DNA from: Polyangiaceae bacterium
GTDB taxonomy: Bacteria; Myxococcota_A; Polyangia; Polyangiales; Polyangiaceae
Direction of reading: 5' to 3'
DNA: 33,044 bases
Assembly: GCA_025937785.1 (NCBI GenBank)
Contig: JAICQQ010000082.1
Span: 1-33,044, forward strand
Positions 1 to 7,074 of the stretch are shown piece after piece. The notes under the pieces were generated by a model. That model was given only the letters and a program-made list of their open reading frames with translations. It had not been told where the DNA came from and made no database searches. The position numbers and the translations under genes were made by a program. Within the stretch, counting starts at the first letter, position 1, and the number at the start of each line of letters is the position of its first letter.

Positions 1-125
1 CTGCCGCAGCAGCAACCGCGTTCTGCCGACTCGTTGTTGGGCTGCGGTGCGCACGGGCACCCAGCGTCGTTGCCTCGGTTACCGCTGGTGCTGGCTCGAT
101 TCACGTTCTGGCTCTGCTTGTTCAT
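1..125 (-). CDS. Partial Cys-rich small protein (3' end outside window)
   Basis: The minus strand opens with ATG at 125-123, preceded by AGGAGAG about seven bases upstream (CAGGAGAGCAATCACC then ATG), a strong ribosome binding site. The 41 visible residues are polar and Asn/Ser/Gly-rich at the start (MNKQSQNVNRASTSGNRGND), then carry CPC at 23-25 and a CCC run at 38-40 where the window ends. There is no signal peptide or membrane segment in the visible part. I do not recognise the family. A small metal-binding protein or a ribosomally made peptide precursor would both fit a polar leader followed by clustered cysteines, but the C-terminus is missing. The start and RBS are seen directly; the function is unknown. 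Confidence 0.55.
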   Translation of the reverse strand, partial: MNKQSQNVNRASTSGNRGNDAGCPCAPQPNNESAERGCCCG

Positions 126-497
126 GGTGATTGCTCTCCTGCTTGCGGTGCTTTCCGCGGTTCAACTGGGCAGACGCCGGGCAAGCGCGCGCATTACAGG
201 GAAAGCTCACGGGGGTGAAGCTTTACCGTGGGCGGGTGAATTCGCTCAGCTGAGCAGCTCTGGACCCCCACATCTTTCGACGCCACGGGTCGACCTGGGT
301 TACCGAGCAGAAGGTCTTTGCCGTCCCACCGCGTGGGCCTTCAGATGAGTCCGTCGCCGCTGGGGCTGCGGAGCGAGCCTTGCCGCCTCGGGCGAAGACG
401 CTCTCAGCGGCTGCTCCGCTGCGGAAGCGGGGGGGCGAGCATTATTGTATCAGTACGTCGACTCCACCTGGGACGTGCGAGTGAAGCTGCACGCGAT
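126..497. other. Intergenic region, no gene seen
   Basis: No reading frame here has a convincing start, ribosome site or protein-like composition. It should contain the promoter of the leftward Cys-rich gene. An imperfect inverted repeat (AAAGCTCA ... TGAAGCTTT) lies near 201-223, upstream of that gene, and could be an operator or a hairpin; this is weak. Confidence 0.5.
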
Positions 498-534
498 CGA
501 GCCGTAGGGCGCGGGGAGCGATCCCTACGGCTCG
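498..534 (-). terminator. Inverted repeat at the end of the sigma operon
   Basis: A perfect 12-bp inverted repeat (CGAGCCGTAGGG at 498-509 and its complement at 523-534) encloses a 13-base loop. One arm contains the TAG stop codon (527-525) and last codons of the minus-strand membrane-protein gene. No T-run follows, so it is either a weak intrinsic terminator or an mRNA 3'-end stabilising hairpin. Confidence 0.5.
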
Positions 535-1508
535 GGTGACGACGGCGCTTCGTGGTGTGCGGGGCGACTCGCGTCCTGTTCGGTCATGAACGCTGCGTTC
601 GTGACGACGACTTCGTAGGGCTCCGGTTGAGGCTGAACGAAGAACTCGAGTAAAGTCAGGCGCGAAGGTACCGACTGGCTAGAGTTGGGCTTCATGAACC
701 GATCCCAGGTGATGCGGTGTTCGCGGATCTCGGGGGTGAGGGCTACGGCATGAGAATTGGTGAACCAGCAACGCTCAGTGCACGTTCCCCCGAGCGCCAT
801 TGGCACGCTGTCGACGGTTTGCAACAGGACGAACACGACGCCCCTACCGCGGGCACTGAATTTCACGCCAGCGTATTTCGAGGCGTCGTAACAGTCGAAG
901 CGCACTTGGTCCGGGGCGGCGCCCAGATGAACGCGCAGACCCGACCCGAGCTTGGCGCCCCAGCCTGGCGCATGCGAACCAGCTAAGGTGAGCGCGAAGC
1001 CGGCGTCGCCGCCGGCCAACGGCGTGAGGCTGGCGGCGGCGATGCCGTTTGCCGTGCGTTCCGGCCACTGGTGCATCCAACGGCCGAAGCGACCATCGGC
1101 CTGAATCAGGTCTGGAGTGGTCCGAGTCGAGTCCCACAAGCGCCCATCGGTGCCGCGCGCTACGAGGCACGCCCGTACCGAAGGAGCAGCGTGGGCAGCA
1201 GTGGATGCGGAAGGCGCCGGCTGGTTGCTGGTGGAATTCGCTGAAGCAGCGCGGTTCTGCGACCAAACTGCGGCCGCAGTCAGGAGCAAACACGCTGCGG
1301 CCGCGGCCAGACCTGCGGAGGCTGGGTTCGTCAACCTGCGATGACCTGCTTCGGAATCGGTTGCCGGTACCGCCTCGACTCGTTGCGTACGCTGGAGTCT
1401 ACGCAGCAACGCCGAGCGCCGCTCGCTCGTGGGTTCGTCGGCGTGGTGCGACGTCACGAGTCGTTCGAGCAGCCGTCGGTGACTGCCCTCGCGGAACGCG
1501 TCGGTCAT
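525..1508 (-). CDS. Membrane protein with C-terminal ligand-binding-like domain; putative anti-sigma/sensor
   Basis: 327 residues. The ATG at 1508-1506 lies one base after the TGA of the sigma gene and is preceded by GGAGG, so the two are cotranscribed and probably coupled. A longer frame starting at 1544 would overlap the sigma gene and has no ribosome site. Layout: about 60 charged cytoplasmic residues, one membrane helix (about 64-82), a Ser/Ala/Pro linker to about 110, then an extracytoplasmic domain (about 112-308) rich in beta strands. That domain contains GGTCTERC at 240-247, which closely matches GGRCTSRC in the divergent amidohydrolase lipoprotein, and the surrounding strand pattern (ACLV, RFDCYDASKYAGVKFSARG, LLEFFVQPQ) matches too. 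A position just after an ECF sigma factor plus a one-pass topology suggests an anti-sigma factor or sensor. No ZAS zinc motif (HxxxCxxC) is present. The regulatory role is inferred. Confidence 0.7.
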   Translation of the reverse strand: MTDAFREGSHRRLLERLVTSHHADEPTSERRSALLRRLQRTQRVEAVPATDSEAGHRRLTNPASAGLAAAAACLLLTAAAVWSQNRAASANSTSNQPAPSASTAAHAAPSVRACLVARGTDGRLWDSTRTTPDLIQADGRFGRWMHQWPERTANGIAAASLTPLAGGDAGFALTLAGSHAPGWGAKLGSGLRVHLGAAPDQVRFDCYDASKYAGVKFSARGRGVVFVLLQTVDSVPMALGGTCTERCWFTNSHAVALTPEIREHRITWDRFMKPNSSQSVPSRLTLLEFFVQPQPEPYEVVVTNAAFMTEQDASRPAHHEAPSSPEP

Positions 1509-1509
1509 T

Positions 1510-2073
1510 TCAGCCAGCCTCCAAGGCGTTCGGGAGCCGGCCAAGCGCCGTTCGCTTTTGCTGCTGATGGCAGAACTGGCGAAACAGCTCGCGCGAGCGC
1601 CGGAGCCGTGAGACCACAGTAGCTTCGTTCAGACCGAGCTGCGCGGCGATTTCAACCCCAGTCAGCTGTTCGAGCTCTGCCAGGATGAATACTTCGCGCT
1701 GAGCTTCTGTCATCAGCTCGAGAGCCTTCTGCAAGAGCTCGAGCCCTTGACGGCGTTCGACGGGCTCGTAGTCGTGGCTCTCAACGATGGGGATGTCTTC
1801 TATCCAGCCCATGGGGACTTCCGGGTGTCGAGCTTGGCTGCGCCGCCAGTTCGCCGCCACTCGCGTCGTCACCGCCACCACGAAGGCGCGTTCAGCACGG
1901 GGTGCGACCTGGGACAACTTGCGCGACACGACTAAGAACACCTCTTGGATGATGTCGTCGAGGTGATTCGTGTGCACACCGCAGCGCCGCGCCACGCGCC
2001 ACACGGCGTTCAGATTTTGTTCCACCACGCGCTCGTAGCGGTCGGTCGCCAGATCGAGATCGAGATCGCTCAC
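1510..2073 (-). CDS. ECF-family RNA polymerase sigma factor
   Basis: 187 residues. GTG at 2073-2071 is chosen because GGAGG (complement of 2081-2085) sits seven bases upstream; earlier TTG (2145) and ATG (2109) codons in the same frame lack such a site. Region 2 is seen as ATDRYERVVEQNLNAVWRVA through DDIIQEVFLVVSRKL, and region 4 as MTEAQREVFILAELEQLTG followed by the helix-turn-helix VEIAAQLGLNEATVVSRLRR. The length is normal for ECF sigma factors of the RpoE type. The short region between these carries WRRSQ and an acidic linker. It is followed one base later by a membrane protein that probably controls it, and is divergent from a lipoprotein enzyme gene that is a likely target. Family assignment is firm; the regulon is inferred. 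Confidence 0.92.
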   Translation of the reverse strand: MSDLDLDLATDRYERVVEQNLNAVWRVARRCGVHTNHLDDIIQEVFLVVSRKLSQVAPRAERAFVVAVTTRVAANWRRSQARHPEVPMGWIEDIPIVESHDYEPVERRQGLELLQKALELMTEAQREVFILAELEQLTGVEIAAQLGLNEATVVSRLRRSRELFRQFCHQQQKRTALGRLPNALEAG

Positions 2074-2266
2074 GTATGAACCTCCATGTCCGCGGCCCCG
2101 GTAGCTCATCCCAACTATTTCGTGGCGTTGCTCTTTTTTCGCCAATCACCAGCATTGGCCCTTCGTGCGGCGAAAGTCCGACAAGATTCGGGGCGGGTTG
2201 GACACCCATCCATCCACGTGCCGACACCTGCTCCTGTCGGTTGCGCTTCAGGAAGGACCACGGGCC
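2074..2266. promoter_or_regulatory. Divergent promoter region between sigma factor and amidohydrolase
   Basis: This 193-bp region separates two divergent genes and must carry both promoters. It holds an inverted repeat, GCCAAT (2141-2146) and ATTGGC (2154-2159) around seven bases, a possible operator. Ribosome sites are visible at each end: GGAGG for the sigma gene and GGAAGGA (2251-2257) for the amidohydrolase. I could not fix a -35/-10 pair with confidence. Confidence 0.5.
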
Positions 2267-4402
2267 ATGCGGCAAACCTCTCGTTTTAGGACTCTCTACG
2301 TGCTTCTGGCTGCGTGGGCATCTTGGTGGTGCTTGGCGCCGCTCGGCTGTTCGACTCGATCATCGCGTCAAGGGCCACAGGGGCACGATGTGGTGGAGCC
2401 GCCGCCGACGCGCCTCGTTATGCATGGTGTTCGAGTGCGCAGCATGACCGGAAGCGATCCAGCGGAGCCTCGGACCGTCATCGTCGAGGGGGAGCGAGTC
2501 GTGGCAGTGGTCGACCCCCGCACATTCAAGCGGCGCGCCGACGATCAGGTGATTGACGCCGCTGGTCAATACCTGATCCCGGGTTTGGCCGACATGCATT
2601 CTCACGCGGCGTCGCCCGAAGACATGGCTCGCTACGTGGCCTACGGTGTAACCACGCTGCGAATCATGCATGGGTTTTCCACCGATCTCAGCATGCGGGA
2701 CGCGGTGGCGGCTGGCGAACGCCTTGGACCTACCCTGATCGTGGCGAGTCCTATGTTGGACGGCGACCCGCCCGCCTATCCCGAGCTATTCCCGGTTCGG
2801 GACGCGGCAGAAGCGCGCGCGCGTGTGATCAGCTACCAGAAAAGTGGTTTCGATCAGATCAAGCTGTACCACAACTTGAGCGCCGATGCCTTCCTGGCTG
2901 CAGTCGATCAAGCCCACGCGCTAGGTATGAAGGCGGTCGGGCATACCCCCGTCGCGCTGTCCGCGCGACAAGCGTACGAGGCGGACTATGATTCTTGCGA
3001 GCACTTGAGTGGCATGCTTCAGGACTTGCAGCGAGAGCCGCCAGCTCTTACGCAAGACGTTTCCAGTACCGAGTGGTCGCTGCGGATGGGGTCCGGCGCT
3101 GATGCCGCGGGTGCGGGAGCCCTGGCGCGGATCGCCAAGGAGCACGGCACGTGGCTCGTGCCGACGCTCCGCATGCATCGAGTGCTACAAGCCCCACCCG
3201 ATCAGTGGGAGCTGTGGTCGGCGGAGCCGAAGCTGAGCCAGATCTCGAACGTGGTCCGAGAGCGGTGGACGGCCGAAATCGAGGCACGAGCGGCCCTGGA
3301 TCCCAAGTGGTACGACAAACGCGATCAGGCGTGGAGCACGCTGCTCGCGATCGTGCGCGAGATCCATGAAGCTGGTGCCGAGCTGCTGGTCGGCACCGAT
3401 TTCGGCATGCCCTATTTGTACGCTGGCGAGGCTGTGCACGAAGAGCTGGGCACTTTCGTCGAGGCCGGGTTCGAACCGCACGAGGCTTTGGCCGCTGCTA
3501 CTGCGAAGCCCGCTCAGTTCTTGGATCAGTCCGGAAAGTTCGGCACGATCGAGGTCGGCGCGCGCGCGGACCTCGTACTGCTTGGTGCGGACCCCTTCGA
3601 GAGCTTGGACGCATTGAGGAAGATTTCTGGTGTCAGCGTGCGCGGTCACTGGCTCGACCGCGCCGCCCTCGACCAGGTCATCGAAACGGGAGACCTCCCC
3701 CAGCCAGCGAGGGAACCGGCCGAACCCGCGTGCACAGTCGAGGCTTCCGGTGACGTTGCTTCGATCGAGGACTTCGACGATGGCGACGCCTTCATCTCGG
3801 GGGATGGTCGCCGCGGCATGTGGTTCGACTTCGACGACGGATCGGGCGGGCAGCAGACACCCACGGCGTCCGCTTGGAGGCTGACGCAGGACGGGCCGGG
3901 CGACGAAGGTCTCGCTCTGCACGTGCAAGGTGGCGGCTTCACCAGTTGGGGTTCTGGATTCGGAGTCAACTTTGCCTGGGACGAAGCAGAGAATCGCGCG
4001 TGCGCCTACGATGCCACGGCCTGGGACGGCATCAGCTTTTGGGCGAAGGGCAACGTTGGTGGCTTTGCCGTCGGAGTTGCTGAACTCGATGTCACTCCCG
4101 TCGAGCAAGGCGGCCGTTGCACTTCGAGGTGTTACGGCACCCATCAGGTCGAAGTCGACCTCGACGATTGTTGGCGACAGTACGCGTTCAGCTTTTCCGA
4201 ACTCGAGCCCGTTTCCTGGAGTCCGGAGGACGGCCCAGTGAACGCCGCTGAACTGACAGCCTTGCAGTTTTACGCCTATACCGGTACTGCGCCGAACAAT
4301 CACCACGAATACTGGCTGGACCAGATCGAGTTCTACGAAGGCGAAAGACCAGCGGGCGCGGCGAGCTGCCTGGCGGGAGCGGGTGGAGCACCTGCTCGCT
4401 AA
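2267..4402 (+). CDS. Lipoprotein amidohydrolase with C-terminal ligand-binding-like domain
   Basis: 711 residues. ATG at 2267 has GGAAGGA nine bases upstream and begins a lipoprotein signal (membrane stretch 9-27, lipobox LAPLGC, Cys28), so the enzyme is exported and lipid-anchored. Residues about 45-475 form a metal-dependent hydrolase of the amidohydrolase superfamily (imidazolonepropionase/prolidase-like branch). All expected metal ligands are present: HSH at 111-113, Lys199 in QIKLYHN, His226 in VGHTP, His246 in CEHL, and Asp378 in VGTDFG. Residues about 495-692 form a second, beta-rich domain (AWDGISFWAKG, GGRCTSRC at 615-622, LTALQFYAYTG, YWLDQIEFYE) of the kind seen in carbohydrate-binding CBM11-like modules. 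The same domain type ends the membrane protein encoded next to the sigma factor. The substrate is unknown; a cyclic amide, dipeptide or similar small molecule would fit the family. Confidence 0.88.
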   Translation: MRQTSRFRTLYVLLAAWASWWCLAPLGCSTRSSRQGPQGHDVVEPPPTRLVMHGVRVRSMTGSDPAEPRTVIVEGERVVAVVDPRTFKRRADDQVIDAAGQYLIPGLADMHSHAASPEDMARYVAYGVTTLRIMHGFSTDLSMRDAVAAGERLGPTLIVASPMLDGDPPAYPELFPVRDAAEARARVISYQKSGFDQIKLYHNLSADAFLAAVDQAHALGMKAVGHTPVALSARQAYEADYDSCEHLSGMLQDLQREPPALTQDVSSTEWSLRMGSGADAAGAGALARIAKEHGTWLVPTLRMHRVLQAPPDQWELWSAEPKLSQISNVVRERWTAEIEARAALDPKWYDKRDQAWSTLLAIVREIHEAGAELLVGTDFGMPYLYAGEAVHEELGTFVEAGFEPHEALAAATAKPAQFLDQSGKFGTIEVGARADLVLLGADPFESLDALRKISGVSVRGHWLDRAALDQVIETGDLPQPAREPAEPACTVEASGDVASIEDFDDGDAFISGDGRRGMWFDFDDGSGGQQTPTASAWRLTQDGPGDEGLALHVQGGGFTSWGSGFGVNFAWDEAENRACAYDATAWDGISFWAKGNVGGFAVGVAELDVTPVEQGGRCTSRCYGTHQVEVDLDDCWRQYAFSFSELEPVSWSPEDGPVNAAELTALQFYAYTGTAPNNHHEYWLDQIEFYEGERPAGAASCLAGAGGAPAR

Positions 4403-4865
4403 AGCCGGTTCACTAGCAGCGAGCCCGTCAAGCCCAGGCTCATTGCTGCGGCGACCAACCCATGTCAGTTCTGGGCCGAAGGGTACCACCACGCCCCCGC
4501 AGTTCTCGATCACGAACGACACGACGTGGCGACGTTGCAGCTTTCGATCTCTTGGAGGTTTGGACGCCAGCGCCGGCCCTTTCGCAATTGCCGGCGTGCT
4601 GAAAGGCGGGCAACCCCGGGGACCGAGGCGCATCAGCAAGGTACACCAGGGCCAACTGCGTTCGACCGCTTCTCGAGGCTGGGATCCCCTTTCAGCGCTT
4701 GGGTTCGAGCTCGTGACTGATCCCGGTCCAAGTGCTTCCTGCTGTGTGCCTGCTTTGTGCAGGAAGGGTGCCCCTGCGATGCAATGCGCGATGTCATGGG
4801 TAACTGGCGCGATTCATGCACTTCTGGCGATCGGCCTTCGAAGTGGCCTCGGAAGGAGAGAAATC
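4403..4865. other. Intergenic region, no gene seen
   Basis: No frame here has a ribosome site and a protein-like sequence. It must contain the promoter of the small membrane protein at 4866. A GGTTCGAGC string near 4702 resembles a tRNA T-loop but has no stem around it. Confidence 0.5.
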
Positions 4866-5060
4866 ATGAAAACTGCACTGGACGACGAAATCGATACCTC
4901 ACTGAAGGAAATAGAGAGAAAGCGTAGGGGGAAACTCACGTTGATGGTAGCAGCCTTGATCTTGGCCGGCGGCGGGATGCTGGCTCTTACATCGCTGATG
5001 TACACGTCAACGCCTGGCAACGTGAGCGAGGACAGAATAGGAGCGAAGTCATTCCGATAG
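4866..5060 (+). CDS. Small single-pass membrane protein
   Basis: 64 residues. ATG at 4866 is preceded by AAGGAGAG with suitable spacing, which fixes the start inside a longer open frame that has no other support. The protein has an acidic and basic cytoplasmic start (DDEIDTSLKEIERKRRGK, about 6-23), one hydrophobic segment (about 24-45, LTLMVAALILAGGGMLALTS) and a short polar tail ending in KSFR. Positive charges before the helix predict the N-terminus inside. It stands alone between two gene-free stretches. I do not recognise the family; small membrane proteins like this often regulate a larger membrane partner, but nothing here names one. Confidence 0.65.
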   Translation: MKTALDDEIDTSLKEIERKRRGKLTLMVAALILAGGGMLALTSLMYTSTPGNVSEDRIGAKSFR

Positions 5061-5413
5061 TGCCTGGTCCCAATGGGTTATGGGCAGAGGCGGCGTGCGT
5101 ATTGACGCAGCCTTGTCGAGCGCGGCTCGCCAACGGAGTTACGTCCGCATCGATCCGACGGATGCGCTCCTGGGTCACTCCCCAGCTCGACCGCGACCGC
5201 ATCCAAGCGTGGGGGTTTCCTCGCCACGATCGACTGTTCGGGCGGGGTGGCTGGTGCGCGGTGGGGAACGCTCGCGACGTCACGGGCACTCCGCTGATGG
5301 CATCGTTCGCGGGCCGGGGACCAGAACCACGGCTACTGAAGAATCGCGGTGACCGATGAGATCGTCATGCAGTAAGCTCCCGCCTCGTTCAAACGCGAGA
5401 GGAGCCGTTGATC
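5061..5413. other. Intergenic region, no gene seen
   Basis: Open frames exist on the plus strand but their products are Arg/Pro/Gly/Ser-rich with no hydrophobic pattern, and none has a ribosome site. It should hold the promoter of the MscS-like/MgtE operon. Confidence 0.5.
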
Positions 5414-6229
5414 ATGGCAAGCGAGCGTCTCATTCCCTGGGAGCATTACACGCGGCTGCTCGAGCAGCTGGGCATCCCTACGAACTTGGTCACGGCCAGC
5501 TTGACCCTCGTCGCTGGCTTCTTGCTTGCTCTGCTGTGCCGTCGGTTGTCGAGAGGGCTGGTCCGTCGAGGAGGTCATTGGCTGGGAAGTTTCGTCAAGA
5601 GTGAACGGCAATTCGACACCTCCCGCGTCGAGGCTGCCTTCGGCAGCATCGTGTATTGGGCCATCTTGCTGTTCTTCATCATGGCTGCTACCGAAACCTT
5701 GGGGCTCCCCGTCGTTACGGGTTGGCTCGCTCAGGTCGCTAATTTCGTGCCCCGCGTCATGGCGACGATTCTGATCGTCGCGATCGGGGGCATTCTCGCT
5801 CGGCTGTCTCGGCAGCTCGTCACCAAAGCCGCCCGCACTACGAAGACTCCGGGGGCGGCACGTTTGGGTCGGCTGGCGGAGCTGGCGCTCTTCGTCTCCG
5901 CTGCTCTCATCGGGCTCGATCAGCTCGGCGTCGAGGTATCGTTCCTCAAGACGACGCTGTTGATTCTGCTCGCCGCGATGCTGGGTGGAGCAGCGCTCGC
6001 GTTCGGGCTGGGCTGCCGAGAACTCGTTGCCAACGTGCTGTCATCGCACTACATCCAGCGCACGTATCAAGCGGGACAGACGATTCGCTTCCAGGACGTG
6101 CGCGGGCGCATCGCGCGCATCACCGACATTGCGGTGATCGTGGAGACCGAGGAAGGCGAAGTGGTCGTGCCCGCCGTGCAGCTCACCGCCGAGCGTTCGA
6201 CATTGGTGCTAAAGTCGGGCGAGAAATGA
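5414..6229 (+). CDS. MscS-like membrane protein (conserved TM-helix family)
   Basis: 271 residues. ATG at 5414 is chosen because GAGAGGAG (5397-5404) lies nine bases upstream; a TTG six bases earlier is too close to it. About five hydrophobic segments are visible (near residues 22-42, 75-95, 108-131, 150-172 and 178-203). The last runs into a short beta-type domain (QAGQTIRFQDVRGRIARITD ... EEGEVVVPAVQL), the order seen in small-conductance mechanosensitive channels, where the pore helix precedes a beta domain that ends in a conserved Pro-Asn. Here that position reads VVPAVQL, and the usual large C-terminal cytoplasmic domain is missing. It is the first gene of an operon with two MgtE-type genes and overlaps the next by four bases. 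It is a channel or channel-like subunit by family; the ion is not evident. Confidence 0.8.
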   Translation: MASERLIPWEHYTRLLEQLGIPTNLVTASLTLVAGFLLALLCRRLSRGLVRRGGHWLGSFVKSERQFDTSRVEAAFGSIVYWAILLFFIMAATETLGLPVVTGWLAQVANFVPRVMATILIVAIGGILARLSRQLVTKAARTTKTPGAARLGRLAELALFVSAALIGLDQLGVEVSFLKTTLLILLAAMLGGAALAFGLGCRELVANVLSSHYIQRTYQAGQTIRFQDVRGRIARITDIAVIVETEEGEVVVPAVQLTAERSTLVLKSGEK

Positions 6230-7074
6230 CGGTTCTCGGTCAGCTGGCACTGGCGTTCGCAGAACAACACCCGATGCGGGTCGCGGCTCTGGTAGAAACG
6301 GCTCCCAGGGAGGCCTTGAGTGGATTTCTGGAGCAGCTCCCTTCCGAAGTAGCCGCGAAGGTCATCGCAGCCGCAGTCCCGCTCGCTGGTGCCCAGGCTT
6401 TGAGCGCAATGCCAGAGAAGACAGCGCGGGCGGTGCTAGAGCGACTGAATCCGCAGGAGGCAGCCCAACTGCTGCGCCGAGTCCCGGAGGCGAGCCAAAA
6501 GGGGTTGTTGGAAGACCTGGCAGGCAACGCTCGCCAACGCATCGCAGTGTTGCTGGGGTATGGGCCCGATCAGGTTGGCAGCCGCTGTGACCCAGTCGCT
6601 CCAGCCGTGCGTAAGCACGCCGACGTGGCGCACGCCCTCGCTGTCGTGCGACAGGCCGCGGAAGGGGCGATGCAATACGTGTACGTGATCGACGACGAGA
6701 ACCAGCTCGTCGGAGTATCGAGCATGCGGGAGCTTTTGTGTGCTGCTCCGCATGAGCCAGTGGCCAACGTCATGATCGCACATCCTGAGCGGCTGCTCGC
6801 GGAGGACCCGCTACAGAGCGTCTTGGCCCATCCGGGTTGGCGCAAAGTCCACGCGTTGCCCGTGGTGGATGATCGCCAGCGTTTCATCGGCGCTTTCCGC
6901 TATTCGCAATTCCGGGCTCTCGAAGCCGAGAGCGGCAAGGCTCAGAGCAGCGGATCCCGGAAGGAGGCCTCCTCGGCGTTGGCGGAGCTGTATTGGTTGG
7001 GCGCTTCGGCTATCTTGGACTTGGGCGAAACAGCCGTGCTCGGTCAGCTGCAACCGCGGAAGGACGATGCATGA
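6226..7074 (+). CDS. Soluble MgtE-like protein: MgtE N domain plus CBS pair, no membrane domain
   Basis: 282 residues, ATG at 6226 overlapping the previous stop (ATGA). The first about 120 residues repeat the helical MgtE N-domain pattern (LSGFLEQLPSEVAAKVIAA, VLERLNPQEAAQLLRRVP). This is followed by a CBS pair (about 125-235; QYVYVIDDENQLVGVSSMRE and HALPVVDDRQRFIGAFRYSQ). The final segment is a short tail with SSALAELYWLGASAILDLGE and no transmembrane helices. In full MgtE these two domains sense Mg2+ and gate the pore. Here they are a free-standing protein next to a complete MgtE, so it could form mixed assemblies with that transporter or couple Mg2+ sensing to the MscS-like protein. The domain match is clear; the partner role is inferred. 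Confidence 0.8.
   Translation: MTVLGQLALAFAEQHPMRVAALVETAPREALSGFLEQLPSEVAAKVIAAAVPLAGAQALSAMPEKTARAVLERLNPQEAAQLLRRVPEASQKGLLEDLAGNARQRIAVLLGYGPDQVGSRCDPVAPAVRKHADVAHALAVVRQAAEGAMQYVYVIDDENQLVGVSSMRELLCAAPHEPVANVMIAHPERLLAEDPLQSVLAHPGWRKVHALPVVDDRQRFIGAFRYSQFRALEAESGKAQSSGSRKEASSALAELYWLGASAILDLGETAVLGQLQPRKDDA

Noticed and set aside
3185..4639. Long open frame on the minus strand across the amidohydrolase gene
   Set aside because: The plus strand has all catalytic residues, a lipobox and a ribosome site; the minus-strand product is a low-complexity Arg/Val mix without known motifs.
4698..4717. tRNA-like T-loop (GGGTTCGAGC)
   Set aside because: The flanking bases do not form a T stem, and no anticodon arm or acceptor pairing was found.
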